Source: Thermocladium sp. (GTDB taxonomy: Archaea > Thermoproteota > Thermoprotei > Thermoproteales > Thermocladiaceae). From it: DNA of 53,363 nt. The stretch covers positions 16,977 through 70,339 of the forward strand of contig JAGDXC010000008.1 in NCBI GenBank assembly GCA_023269935.1, given 5' to 3'. Both the position numbers and the translations under genes were made by a program. Below are positions 17,450 to 24,824 of this stretch, one piece after another. Within the stretch, counting starts at the first letter, position 1, and each line of letters starts with the position of its first letter. Below the pieces are notes generated by a model, which did no database searches, was not told the origin of the DNA, and saw only the letters and a program-made list of their open reading frames with translations.

Positions 17450-17532
17450 GAGGGGCAGGCTTTGGGCAACCAAGTAGCGTTAATAAAGGTGTAACCCTCA
17501 AGGTCTTGGGAACGCTTGCCCCTCAAGTCAGG
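17450..17532 (+). mobile_element. IS200/IS605 right-end relic, copy C, in front of sucC
   Basis: The segment aligns by eye with the relic at 43612-43804: AAGTAGCGTTAATAAAGGTG, GTAACCCTC, AAGGTCTTGGGAACGC, then CCCCTCAAGTCAGGTTA correspond to GAGTAGCACCCATAAAGGGG, GTAACCCCT, AGACCCCGGGGGAAC and GAAGAGGTCAGTTA. Read on the plus strand it encodes SSVNKGVTLKVLGTLAPQV, a TnpB-tail-like sequence. It lies in the 259-base spacer between the divergent sucC and peptidase genes, about 65 bases upstream of the sucC ATG, so it could have altered that promoter. Confidence 0.5.
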
Positions 17533-17612
17533 TTATTTCTCCTAGTTTTCATCTTCTTCAAATAATTGAAAGTATAATTAAGTCGCTCTGCCATGCTTAA
17601 CGAGAGGTCTGA

Positions 17613-17620
17613 TTTATATG
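17613..17620 (+). promoter_or_regulatory. TATA-like box of the M28 peptidase gene
   Basis: TTTATATG is centred about 27 bases upstream of the GTG at 17644, which supports that codon as a leaderless start. Confidence 0.5.
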
Positions 17621-17643
17621 CATAAACTCTCTACCCTTTACAC

Positions 17644-19161
17644 GTGAACGGTAGGGACTTGGCGCTGCGATTATTGGTGGAATTAGCTAAGTATCATAGA
17701 ATACAGGGAAGCAGTGGGCTCGAGGATGCGGCTGAGTTCATTAAGGATCAACTAGATGAGTTGGGGGTTCCCAACGAAATCATTAATTATTATTATAATA
17801 GGGAATATGATAAGTTCAAGGCCCCCATTGGTTGGGATCTCGAATATGGCGAGCTCGAGTGGAATGGAAAAAGAATAACCACTAACGACACGCCACTCTT
17901 GGTAACAGCCTATAGCCCACCTGGCGAGGTCCGTGGAGTGGCCGTTTATGTTGGTGATGGCGAGGATCCCATGGTTAATGTAGATGGAAAGATAGTTATA
18001 GCGAGGGGCAACCCCTTCACTGTTTATAGGAACGCGGTTAAATCAGGCGCCTTGGGTCTCCTCCTCTATAGGGAAGATGCGCCAAGCGAGGCGTTTCCAT
18101 ACATGGGTCTATTCCTTAAGGAGGAGGAGAAGGGTATTCCGGTCATGTCGATACCGAGGGAGATTGTGGTCAAATTAACGGGTAATATTGTTTCAATGAC
18201 TGTTCAGAGCCGTTATAGGTTAAATGCTAAGATGCCTATAATAGTGGCCGGCGATTATGATGCAAGCATTGGCGTGATAAGTCATTATTGTCATCCATAT
18301 GAGACCTATAACGATAATCTAAGCGGCACGGTGGCCAATATATTGGTTGCCAAGCAAGCAAAGGCACTTCACATATTTGTGCCGGAGTACTGGGGATCAT
18401 ATGCATTCATGTTGGATAAAGGCAGCAAGTTAAGGCAGGAAGCATTCGTTAATCTCGATATGGTTGGGGAAAATCAAAGCATTACTGGATCCACCTTAAT
18501 ACAGATAAATCCGCCGAGCTTCATGGGAACCCCATTGGAGGCATTAATATATAGGTCTCTCAGGTCAATATTCACCGTCAATACATTCAATAATTCCAAT
18601 AAGGTATGGAGCATTCGAATGGATATATCCAATTACGAAGCAGGAAGTGATCACGATGTCTTGCTATCATTCAAGATGCCGACCGTAATGCTTAATCAAT
18701 GGCCCGATAAATTCTATCACTCGAGCCTAGATACGCTTGATAAGGTAAGCCTAGAGATGTTGACAGGCATTGCTTCGGCTGTGGCGAAGAGCATTAATGA
18801 ATATAAGGAACCAAATAGCGACTTGATTAGCAACTATATTGAGCTAAAGAATGCTCGTCGAAGAATAGATGGCGCCGCTCAGCAACCTCATAACCCTTCA
18901 GGCGAGAACTTAAGGAAACTATTCAAGGGCCCCATAATAGATCATCAATTGCTCTCGAATACTTGGGTGATGGATATATTAGATGAGAATTTCAATAAAT
19001 CCCTCTTCTTATCGTTAATACCGATAACTATGGAATACGCAAGCGACACTGGCTCCCTAATAACGATGATCATGAATGAATACCCTAGCGTCAATAAGGA
19101 ATTAATAATGAGATACCTCACCACGCTTGAGGAGCTAGGAATGATAAAGATAGGCAATTAG
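17644..19161 (+). CDS. M28-family zinc aminopeptidase-like protein with inserted PA-like domain
   Basis: A metallopeptidase-like protein. The metal-site motifs are visible: SHYCHPYETYNDNLSG (His and bridging Asp), VPEYWGSYAF (catalytic Glu region), VNLDMVGEN (Asp), SDHDVLLSF and YHSSLDTLDKV (last His). An insert at about residues 100-190 (GEVRGVAVYVGDGEDP, KSGALGLLLYREDA) looks like a PA domain that often covers the active site. The C-terminal ~80 residues (from WVMDILDENF to LTTLEELGMIKIG) look like a winged-helix tail. This combination resembles DUF4910-type archaeal aminopeptidases. No signal peptide is seen, so it is probably cytosolic peptide degradation. The start is GTG 17644, supported by the TATA box. 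Confidence 0.82.
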   Translation: MNGRDLALRLLVELAKYHRIQGSSGLEDAAEFIKDQLDELGVPNEIINYYYNREYDKFKAPIGWDLEYGELEWNGKRITTNDTPLLVTAYSPPGEVRGVAVYVGDGEDPMVNVDGKIVIARGNPFTVYRNAVKSGALGLLLYREDAPSEAFPYMGLFLKEEEKGIPVMSIPREIVVKLTGNIVSMTVQSRYRLNAKMPIIVAGDYDASIGVISHYCHPYETYNDNLSGTVANILVAKQAKALHIFVPEYWGSYAFMLDKGSKLRQEAFVNLDMVGENQSITGSTLIQINPPSFMGTPLEALIYRSLRSIFTVNTFNNSNKVWSIRMDISNYEAGSDHDVLLSFKMPTVMLNQWPDKFYHSSLDTLDKVSLEMLTGIASAVAKSINEYKEPNSDLISNYIELKNARRRIDGAAQQPHNPSGENLRKLFKGPIIDHQLLSNTWVMDILDENFNKSLFLSLIPITMEYASDTGSLITMIMNEYPSVNKELIMRYLTTLEELGMIKIGN

Positions 19162-19173
19162 GCTTAAGCTTGG

Positions 19174-19272
19174 CGCCGGGGCCGGGATTTGAACCCGGGC
19201 CCCCTCTCGGGGACGGGATGACTTGCTGCTGGGTCTCGAGTCCCGCGCCTTGGGCCGCTCGGCCACCCCGGC
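19174..19272 (-). tRNA. tRNA-Ser(CGA) with a 15-base intron
   Basis: The minus strand folds as a class II tRNA. The acceptor stem is GCCGGGG/CCCCGGC with discriminator G73, D stem GCC/GGC, anticodon stem CGGGA/TCCCG, a long variable arm CCCC-GAGA-GGGG, and T arm CCGGG-TTCAAAT-CCCGG. The anticodon loop is interrupted. Removing 15 bases at 19220-19234 (at the canonical 37/38 site) leaves CTCGAGA, anticodon CGA. G73 and the long arm favour Ser over Leu. The three bases after the 3' end (19171-19173) read CCA on the tRNA strand, so CCA is encoded. A TATA-like stretch TTTTTAATTT at about 19296-19305 lies 28 bases before the 5' end. Confidence 0.9.
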
Positions 19273-19397
19273 TTCAGTAGGATTTGTGCATAGTGGTTTT
19301 TAATTTTATTCGTAGATTGCGTGTCCAATTAATGGTAACGCTATGCTTTAGGGGTCTTCTACATTAGTATGGCAATATTGGCCTCTTGGGAGGCAAA

Positions 19398-19991
19398 TTA
19401 CTTGGGGCCGTCGCTTCTACCGGCAATATATGAGCCGAATATGATTCCCCATAATAGTGCTGGATATACTATCATACGTTCCATTCCTCCGGGCCCCAAT
19501 CCTAAGTATTTTCCCTCTATGTATAGTGCTAAGGTGGTTAGGGTCATGATTCCAAGGAGTGAGGAAATTATGTTCATGGGCATCTTCTGTAGCTTGTATG
19601 ATGATATTGCGGCTAGGCCCCCGAAGAGGAACACTATTAATGCTGAGATAGAGTGAAGACTGCCAGTATATTCTGGGAATACGCCAACCATTATTGCGCC
19701 TATGCCGGAGATCGCAAAAAATATTGGGAATAGCTTGAATACATGCGATTTAAGCAATAGCATGGATGATACTATAATTAATATGCCGAGGATGATCATT
19801 GAGGTGTTGAATATTATTGAAGAGGGTTGAACTATAGTACATGAACCGGACCTGCACATTGCGCCCAAGTCACTTATATAATTGCTAGAGACACTATAAC
19901 CTGGAAACAAGAACTCCGCTATATTCATTGCCAGAATGAAGCCAACCGCTCCTACCAATATTATTATACCAGATACTTTATAGAGATTCAT
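19398..19991 (-). CDS. DUF998 family membrane protein
   Basis: A 197-residue protein with about six transmembrane helices, matching the DUF998 pattern: the first helix is followed by GYSVSSNYISDLGA, then FNTSMIILGILIIVSSMLLL, and GVFPEYTGSLHSISALIVFLFGG in the middle with a conserved His. A loop pair CRSGSC after the first helix could form a disulfide outside the cell. Function is unknown. A TATA-like element at about 20010-20020 (minus strand) lies about 26 bases upstream of ATG 19991, so the gene is probably expressed alone. Confidence 0.8.
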   Translation of the reverse strand: MNLYKVSGIIILVGAVGFILAMNIAEFLFPGYSVSSNYISDLGAMCRSGSCTIVQPSSIIFNTSMIILGILIIVSSMLLLKSHVFKLFPIFFAISGIGAIMVGVFPEYTGSLHSISALIVFLFGGLAAISSYKLQKMPMNIISSLLGIMTLTTLALYIEGKYLGLGPGGMERMIVYPALLWGIIFGSYIAGRSDGPK

Positions 19992-20225
19992 GTTTAATCT
20001 ATTGAATTGTCAGAATAAAATGCTATTATTTAGCAATTAATCTATGAGGTAAACAGTAATAATAAGACAATTTGAACTATTTCAATAATATATTTAATAA
20101 AGATATGTTGCAATTTCATTCCCCTAAATGAAGACGATTCAAGCATATCCGGAAGCGAGGACCCAAATAGCAGAGAAGATTTTTTTTGGGAAAGATTATT
20201 TAACTCGATCTTTCCTGCTTCACGC

Positions 20226-20699
20226 ATGCTGGCTCAAGTCGTGGCTGAGTTACGGGGACGTATAGCAGTGATGGGAGAGGCTTGGCTACCCCTAAGCATT
20301 AGCGTTACCTATGTAACCAGTGATTTCGATACCGCCGTGGTTCGTTACCTAAATGAATTTGAATCTATTGGAAGCGATTTAGTTATAGCAGTCAATCACT
20401 TGCTGCCATTTAGGCGAGGAGCATTTGATGAGTTGGTTGCGCATGCTGCCTTTAATGATGTTAGGTATGTGGTTCAGGAGGTGAGGGAAGCAATCAATGC
20501 TTCACGGGAATTAATAATAATAGGCATACAGGGCGATAGGGGTTGGGTCTCCACCCCGCTCTTTAATAGCAGTCTCGTCGCGATTAAGAATAAAATAATG
20601 GCAATAGCCGATGAATTTGGCGCTAAGGTAACGAATTCAGATGAGTACTTCATTGTGAGAATACCTTCACATAAGTATAAAATCAAGAGCGAAGCTTAA
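20226..20699 (+). CDS. Hypothetical protein, no family recognised
   Basis: I do not recognise this 157-residue protein. It is soluble, with no signal peptide, and looks alpha/beta: VVAELRGRIAVMGEAWLPL, then strands ISVTYVTSDF and DLVIAVNHLLPF, helix AFDELVAHAAF, strand ELIIIGIQG and a C-terminal AKVTNSDEYFIVRIP strand. A TATA-like GATTATTTAA at about 20194-20203 sits 27 bases before ATG 20226, which supports expression. It ends five bases before a decayed IS605 TnpB relic. A minus-strand ORF of 61 codons overlapping its start (20042-20227) has no support. Confidence 0.6.
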   Translation: MLAQVVAELRGRIAVMGEAWLPLSISVTYVTSDFDTAVVRYLNEFESIGSDLVIAVNHLLPFRRGAFDELVAHAAFNDVRYVVQEVREAINASRELIIIGIQGDRGWVSTPLFNSSLVAIKNKIMAIADEFGAKVTNSDEYFIVRIPSHKYKIKSEA

Positions 20700-20703
20700 T
20701 TAT

Positions 20704-21251
20704 CTGACCTCCTCACCACCTGAAGGGCGAGAATTCCCCTAGATCCCTGACCCCTGTCTGCGAGGGACTGGATCTGGAAGATCCTCCCTTGGAGGTGGAA
20801 GTAGACCTCCGTTATCATCACGCCCTTATACAGCAACCAGGCCCCATCCTCTACGACGACACTGGCTAGGGCATTTACCCCAAGGTCTACGGAGGCTAAC
20901 CCTATCGCCCTTCGGCGCCTTTCAACTGAATGGTCTTTCCCTCCCCACTAACCACGTGTTATCCCCCTTCCCCGTCCTAGTGGTCTCCACCCTACCCTAT
21001 TTGCAGTGCCGTCTCAACCTACCAATGAACTCAATCTCCAATCCGTAGTACTTCAGGACTATCTTGGGCTCCTCCTCATCCACCTGGTACATGTCCCGCC
21101 TCACTACCCGCAACGACTCCCCCTTCCATCCTCCTTCCAGTACACTGGAGGGGAGACGTGGTTCACGTAGGGCGGCAATTTCCCCTCCTTCCTCAACCTC
21201 CTCCAGAAAACTTGCCGCTCCTCGCAGAAGAGGAGGCTCTTACCTCCTTAA
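20704..21251 (-). pseudogene. Broken TnpB (IS200/IS605) with conserved right end, copy D
   Basis: On the minus strand the region encodes recognisable TnpB pieces in shifting frames: FCEERQVFWRRLRKEGKLPP with VSPPVYWKEDG, then VVRRDMYQVDEEEPKIVLKYY up to a stop, then a frame from RAIGLASVDLGVNALASVVV (the RuvC-I motif with its Asp, about 20870-20895) to YFHLQGRIFQIQSLADRG. After this the sequence jumps to a right-end-like tail (GGGATCTAGGGGAATTC up to GAGGAGGTCAG at 20704), so the RuvC-II, zinc ribbon and RuvC-III part has been deleted. TnpB is the RNA-guided nuclease of these elements. This copy cannot make an active protein. Confidence 0.8.
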
Positions 21252-21341
21252 ACCCACTAAAGTTAAATTTAAGTCATGAACCACTTAATTGTCAGAAATG
21301 AGGGCAGAGGATATCAATAATATATGGGGGAGGAGGGATAA

Positions 21342-22193
21342 ATGAAGATATTGCTTCTCAGTGATATTCATTGGCCCAGCGATGCCGCGGTAAAGGCTTT
21401 ATCTAAGGCAAGGAATTTCGATATGCTTATCTTGGCGGGCGACTTCATGGATTGTGGCTTATCGGTGGCTTGTTATGAGGCTTCATTCGATAGTTTTTTC
21501 CGTTTGATCAAGAAGGTCTCCGGAAAGAAGGAGATAATTGCGGTTCTGGGGAATCATGAGCATTACCTGAGTAGGAATGAGTTAAGGAGGGGAATTACGT
21601 CTCTAGAGAAGATCGCGAGTTATAGGAAGTACTTTGGAGAGCATGATAGCGTGCTCCTGGATTTTGAGGGACCTTACTGCATTAATGGATTTTGCATAGC
21701 GGGTAATGTTGGATGGTACGATTACTCGTTTGCTGTAGGCTATGATTTTAAATATTACGATCAGTGTAATCCTTATGGCTGCTCCGTGGAGTCTCTATGG
21801 CAATGCGAGAGGCAGTACTGTAATTGCCCTGATTACTTCAGGGATTGTCTTTATGTAAGGCTTGGCATGAGTAATGGTGAGTATCTAAGCTATAACGTCA
21901 ACTCATTACGAAAACAGTTATCTAAAGTTAATCAGCCCACCATATTAGTGCTTCATCACGCGCCGAGGAAGGACATAATTAAGGATGATGGGTTCTACTC
22001 TGCCTATGATGGAAGCAACAAGCTTGACGAGGTGGTTAGGGAATTCGGTTCTAGGTACGTAGTGTATGGTCATGTCCATGAAAGGGGCAATAGCATTGAG
22101 GTAAGGGATGGAGTGGTTTATATAAACTCGTTCTATCCTAACTTGGTAGCAATGAGGTATTCCGGAGGAAATTTGGAGATAGAGAGGTTATGA
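21342..22193 (+). CDS. Calcineurin-like metallophosphoesterase with cysteine-rich insert
   Basis: Binuclear-metal phosphoesterase motifs are complete: SDIHW (residues 7-11), GDFMD (33-37), GNHEH (70-74), HHAP (205-208) and GHVHERG (243-249). Such enzymes cleave phosphomonoesters or phosphodiesters. Between GNHEH and HHAP is an insert rich in cysteine (C113, C118, C142, C147, C155, C160, C162, C169), which could bind metal or form disulfides. It is unusual for an ~280-residue member. The start ATG 21342 is preceded by a purine-rich GGGGGAGGAGGG nine to twenty bases upstream, a possible Shine-Dalgarno. The substrate cannot be assigned. Confidence 0.85.
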   Translation: MKILLLSDIHWPSDAAVKALSKARNFDMLILAGDFMDCGLSVACYEASFDSFFRLIKKVSGKKEIIAVLGNHEHYLSRNELRRGITSLEKIASYRKYFGEHDSVLLDFEGPYCINGFCIAGNVGWYDYSFAVGYDFKYYDQCNPYGCSVESLWQCERQYCNCPDYFRDCLYVRLGMSNGEYLSYNVNSLRKQLSKVNQPTILVLHHAPRKDIIKDDGFYSAYDGSNKLDEVVREFGSRYVVYGHVHERGNSIEVRDGVVYINSFYPNLVAMRYSGGNLEIERL

Positions 22194-22282
22194 GTGGATA
22201 ATAGTAAAAGCCTGTCCCTAGGGCTTGGATTAAAGCATATACCTAAAAATTAAAAACATATAGTTGCCGGTGTTAATGGTTT

Positions 22283-23641
22283 ATGAGTTGGTCTTTATTA
22301 GAGGAAATAAGGCGGAGGCCGGATTCCGTTAGGAGAATGCTTCAATCCAGGGGCTATGATGCCTCATTGGTTGATGAGTTCGCTTCGTTGGATCAAGAAT
22401 GGAAGAAAATCAAGGCAGAAGTGGATGAATTAAGGCATAGGCACAATGTGATGACTAGGGAAGTGAGCAAGGCATCTCCTGACAAGAGAAGCGAATTAAT
22501 AAATAATGCAAAGCAGCTACTTGAGGAAATAAAGAAAAGAGAGAATGAACTTAACGCTATAGAGGAAAAACGAACCGCGTTACTTATGCGGTTACCTAAT
22601 TTGATCCATGAATCCGTGTATGAGGCATGCAAGGGAGGCGGCGAATCAACGCCGATAACGTATCATGGCCGCCCAAAGGTATGGAGGGATCTACTTAATC
22701 AGTTTCAATCCCAATACGTGGGCGTTGATTATGAAGTAATAGACTGGAAACCAGTGGGTCACGCTGATTTGCTTGAAAATATTCTAAGACTTGGAGACAC
22801 TCAGAAAGCGGGTGAAGTTGCTGGGAGCAGATTTTATTATATATTTAACGATATAGTGTGGCTGGACTTCGCGTTAATAATGTATGCACTGGATTTCTTG
22901 TCTCGAAAAGGTTTTCAGCTAGTGATTCCGCCCTACATGTTGAAGCATGAAATAATAAGCTCAGTGATAGATCTAGAGGCGTTTAAAGACTCCATCTATA
23001 AGATAGAAAACGAGGACCTCTACCTGATAGGGACGGCAGAGCACCCAATAGCGGCTTATCTCCGCGACAGGGAGTTGCTGGAGAATGATTTACCTATACT
23101 GATGGCAGGTTTCTCCCCCGCATTTAGGAGAGAGGCCGGTGCAGTTAATAGGGACTTAAAGGGAATATTCAGGGTGCATCAATTCCATAAGGTAGAGCAG
23201 TTCGTATTTTCTCTCCCAGAAGATAGCTGGAAGTGGCATGAGTCTCTTCTAAGTAATGCTAAGGAAATATGGGAGGGCTTAGAGATACCGTTCAGGATAG
23301 TGCTGGTGTGCCCCAGCGACATGGGAAGAGCCGCGGCTAAGCAGTACGACTTAGAGGCGTGGATGCCAGCCCAAGGAACCTATAGGGAGATGGTTTCCTG
23401 CAGTAATGTCCTTGATTGGCAATCGGTTAAGCTTAGGATAAGAGTATTAAGGAAAGGAATGAATAGGGAATACGTTCACACATTGAATAGCACCGCAATA
23501 GCCAGCACCAGAACAATAACGGCTATACTGGAGAATAACCAGCAGCCTGATGGTACAATAATAATACCGAAAGTACTTAGGAAGTACTTAGAGCCATTCC
23601 AAGCGGCTCCAAAGGATGTGATTCACCCTAGGAGCAAGTAA
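22283..23641 (+). CDS. serS: Seryl-tRNA synthetase
   Basis: A class II aminoacyl-tRNA synthetase that charges tRNA-Ser. The N-terminal coiled-coil arm (about residues 30-110, WKKIKAEVDELRHRHNVMTREV and onwards) recognises the long variable arm. Motif 2 is AFRREAGAVNRDLKGIFRVHQFHK and motif 3 includes TASTRTITAILE-like NSTAIASTRTITAILE. LIGTAEHP is the serine-binding TAE. Length of 452 fits the standard (non-methanogenic) type. ATG 22283 has a TATA-like TAAAAACA 29 bases upstream. The tRNA-Ser(CGA) gene lies about 3 kb upstream. Confidence 0.95.
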   Translation: MSWSLLEEIRRRPDSVRRMLQSRGYDASLVDEFASLDQEWKKIKAEVDELRHRHNVMTREVSKASPDKRSELINNAKQLLEEIKKRENELNAIEEKRTALLMRLPNLIHESVYEACKGGGESTPITYHGRPKVWRDLLNQFQSQYVGVDYEVIDWKPVGHADLLENILRLGDTQKAGEVAGSRFYYIFNDIVWLDFALIMYALDFLSRKGFQLVIPPYMLKHEIISSVIDLEAFKDSIYKIENEDLYLIGTAEHPIAAYLRDRELLENDLPILMAGFSPAFRREAGAVNRDLKGIFRVHQFHKVEQFVFSLPEDSWKWHESLLSNAKEIWEGLEIPFRIVLVCPSDMGRAAAKQYDLEAWMPAQGTYREMVSCSNVLDWQSVKLRIRVLRKGMNREYVHTLNSTAIASTRTITAILENNQQPDGTIIIPKVLRKYLEPFQAAPKDVIHPRSK

Positions 23642-23693
23642 TTGGTTCTAGGCCATTAAAGGCCGTTATGCGATCGTTGCGTGGAGCTGGTAA

Positions 23694-24824
23694 TTAGGTT
23701 AATCCGCTTATGATTGCCTTAATAGCATATTTAGGCATCCTAATCGAGATGAATTTAATTATATCTCCATACCAAGTGCTACCGCTTATTAACTTGGTAA
23801 GGAGCTCCTTAACATCATTACTGGCGTATCCCGTAGTGCCTAGGAATCTGCTGAAGAATTGTGTATCTAGTCCATATACGAAGAGCGATAATGCCTTAGC
23901 TAATCTGTTATTGCTTAGCAAATTACTTATTAATTGCCTATAAATCATGGGTTCTTCTCCACGCTTAAGTGATGCGTAGGCAGCATATGCAGCAGCTATT
24001 CCAGTATACATGGATTGATAAATTCCTTCCCCAGTAGTTGGATCAGCTACTCCAAGTGCATCTCCAGCAAACATTGTTCTCCCAATCACTGGCTCTATAT
24101 TGGTGTATGGTATTAAGTGGCCAAGCACCTTACTGCTTTGAAGGCCCCATTGCGACGCGTACTCCTCTAGACGTGAACCATACCTCTGCTTAATTATGGA
24201 TCCTAATCCAACATCATAATGCCCATCTGATTGAGGAAATATCCAGGCATATCCATACCTAATCGCTGTGAAGTCCAGTAGGCAGGGCAAATCGCTGGGC
24301 CCCTTAGCTATGGTCATAACCGCAGCGGCGCTCTTATCATTAATTAAGCCAAGTGATGCTGCGACCCTGGAGGGCGCTCCATCAGCTGCTATAACCATGT
24401 TGGACATAAATGTTTCTCCGCTCCGCGTAATTGTCTCCACGTGATTCTTATGATTTATGACTCTTACCACTTCCTTATTCTCATACTCCGCTCCCTTACT
24501 TGCCTCATCGAAAAGTCTCTTATCGAATTCCTCCCTCCTCGTTACGCTTATCAATGGAGTACTTGATCTAAGCATGAAGGTTCCCGCATAATTAGTGATA
24601 TATACATCCCTACACTCATTTAGTACTAAGTCATCTATATCAATTCTAAGCCACTTGAGCAGGTTCATGGATTTCGGGGTCAATCCTCCCCCGCATGGCT
24701 TTATCCTGGGATGCTGCGCCTTATCCAGTATCAATACTTTTAGGCCAAGTCTTGAAGCCATTATGGCTGCCGTGGATCCCGCTGGCCCACTTCCAACCAC
24801 TATTAAGTCATACTTGCCACTCAT
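23694..24824 (-). CDS. Geranylgeranyl reductase-family flavoprotein
   Basis: An FAD-dependent reductase of the GGR family, which in archaea saturates the isoprenoid chains of membrane lipids. It has the N-terminal dinucleotide motif VVGSGPAGSTAAI, the PCGGGLTPKSM segment, a substrate-channel region, AADGAPSRVAASLGL in the middle and FAGDALGVADPTTGEGIYQSM, the second FAD motif. Its start overlaps the stop of the upstream glycosyltransferase gene by four bases, so the pair forms an operon. This suggests joint work on a membrane lipid or lipid-linked glycan, which is inference. Exact chain specificity cannot be read from sequence. Confidence 0.85.
   Translation of the reverse strand: MSGKYDLIVVGSGPAGSTAAIMASRLGLKVLILDKAQHPRIKPCGGGLTPKSMNLLKWLRIDIDDLVLNECRDVYITNYAGTFMLRSSTPLISVTRREEFDKRLFDEASKGAEYENKEVVRVINHKNHVETITRSGETFMSNMVIAADGAPSRVAASLGLINDKSAAAVMTIAKGPSDLPCLLDFTAIRYGYAWIFPQSDGHYDVGLGSIIKQRYGSRLEEYASQWGLQSSKVLGHLIPYTNIEPVIGRTMFAGDALGVADPTTGEGIYQSMYTGIAAAYAAYASLKRGEEPMIYRQLISNLLSNNRLAKALSLFVYGLDTQFFSRFLGTTGYASNDVKELLTKLISGSTWYGDIIKFISIRMPKYAIKAIISGLT

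Noticed and set aside
16257..17501. Longer sucC with 39 extra N-terminal residues
   Set aside because: The extra codons overlap a transposon relic, and the family starts at the [12 protein letters not shown] position (17384).
20042..20227. Minus-strand 61-codon ORF before the orphan gene
   Set aside because: It overlaps the promoter and start of the better-supported plus-strand gene and has no recognisable features.
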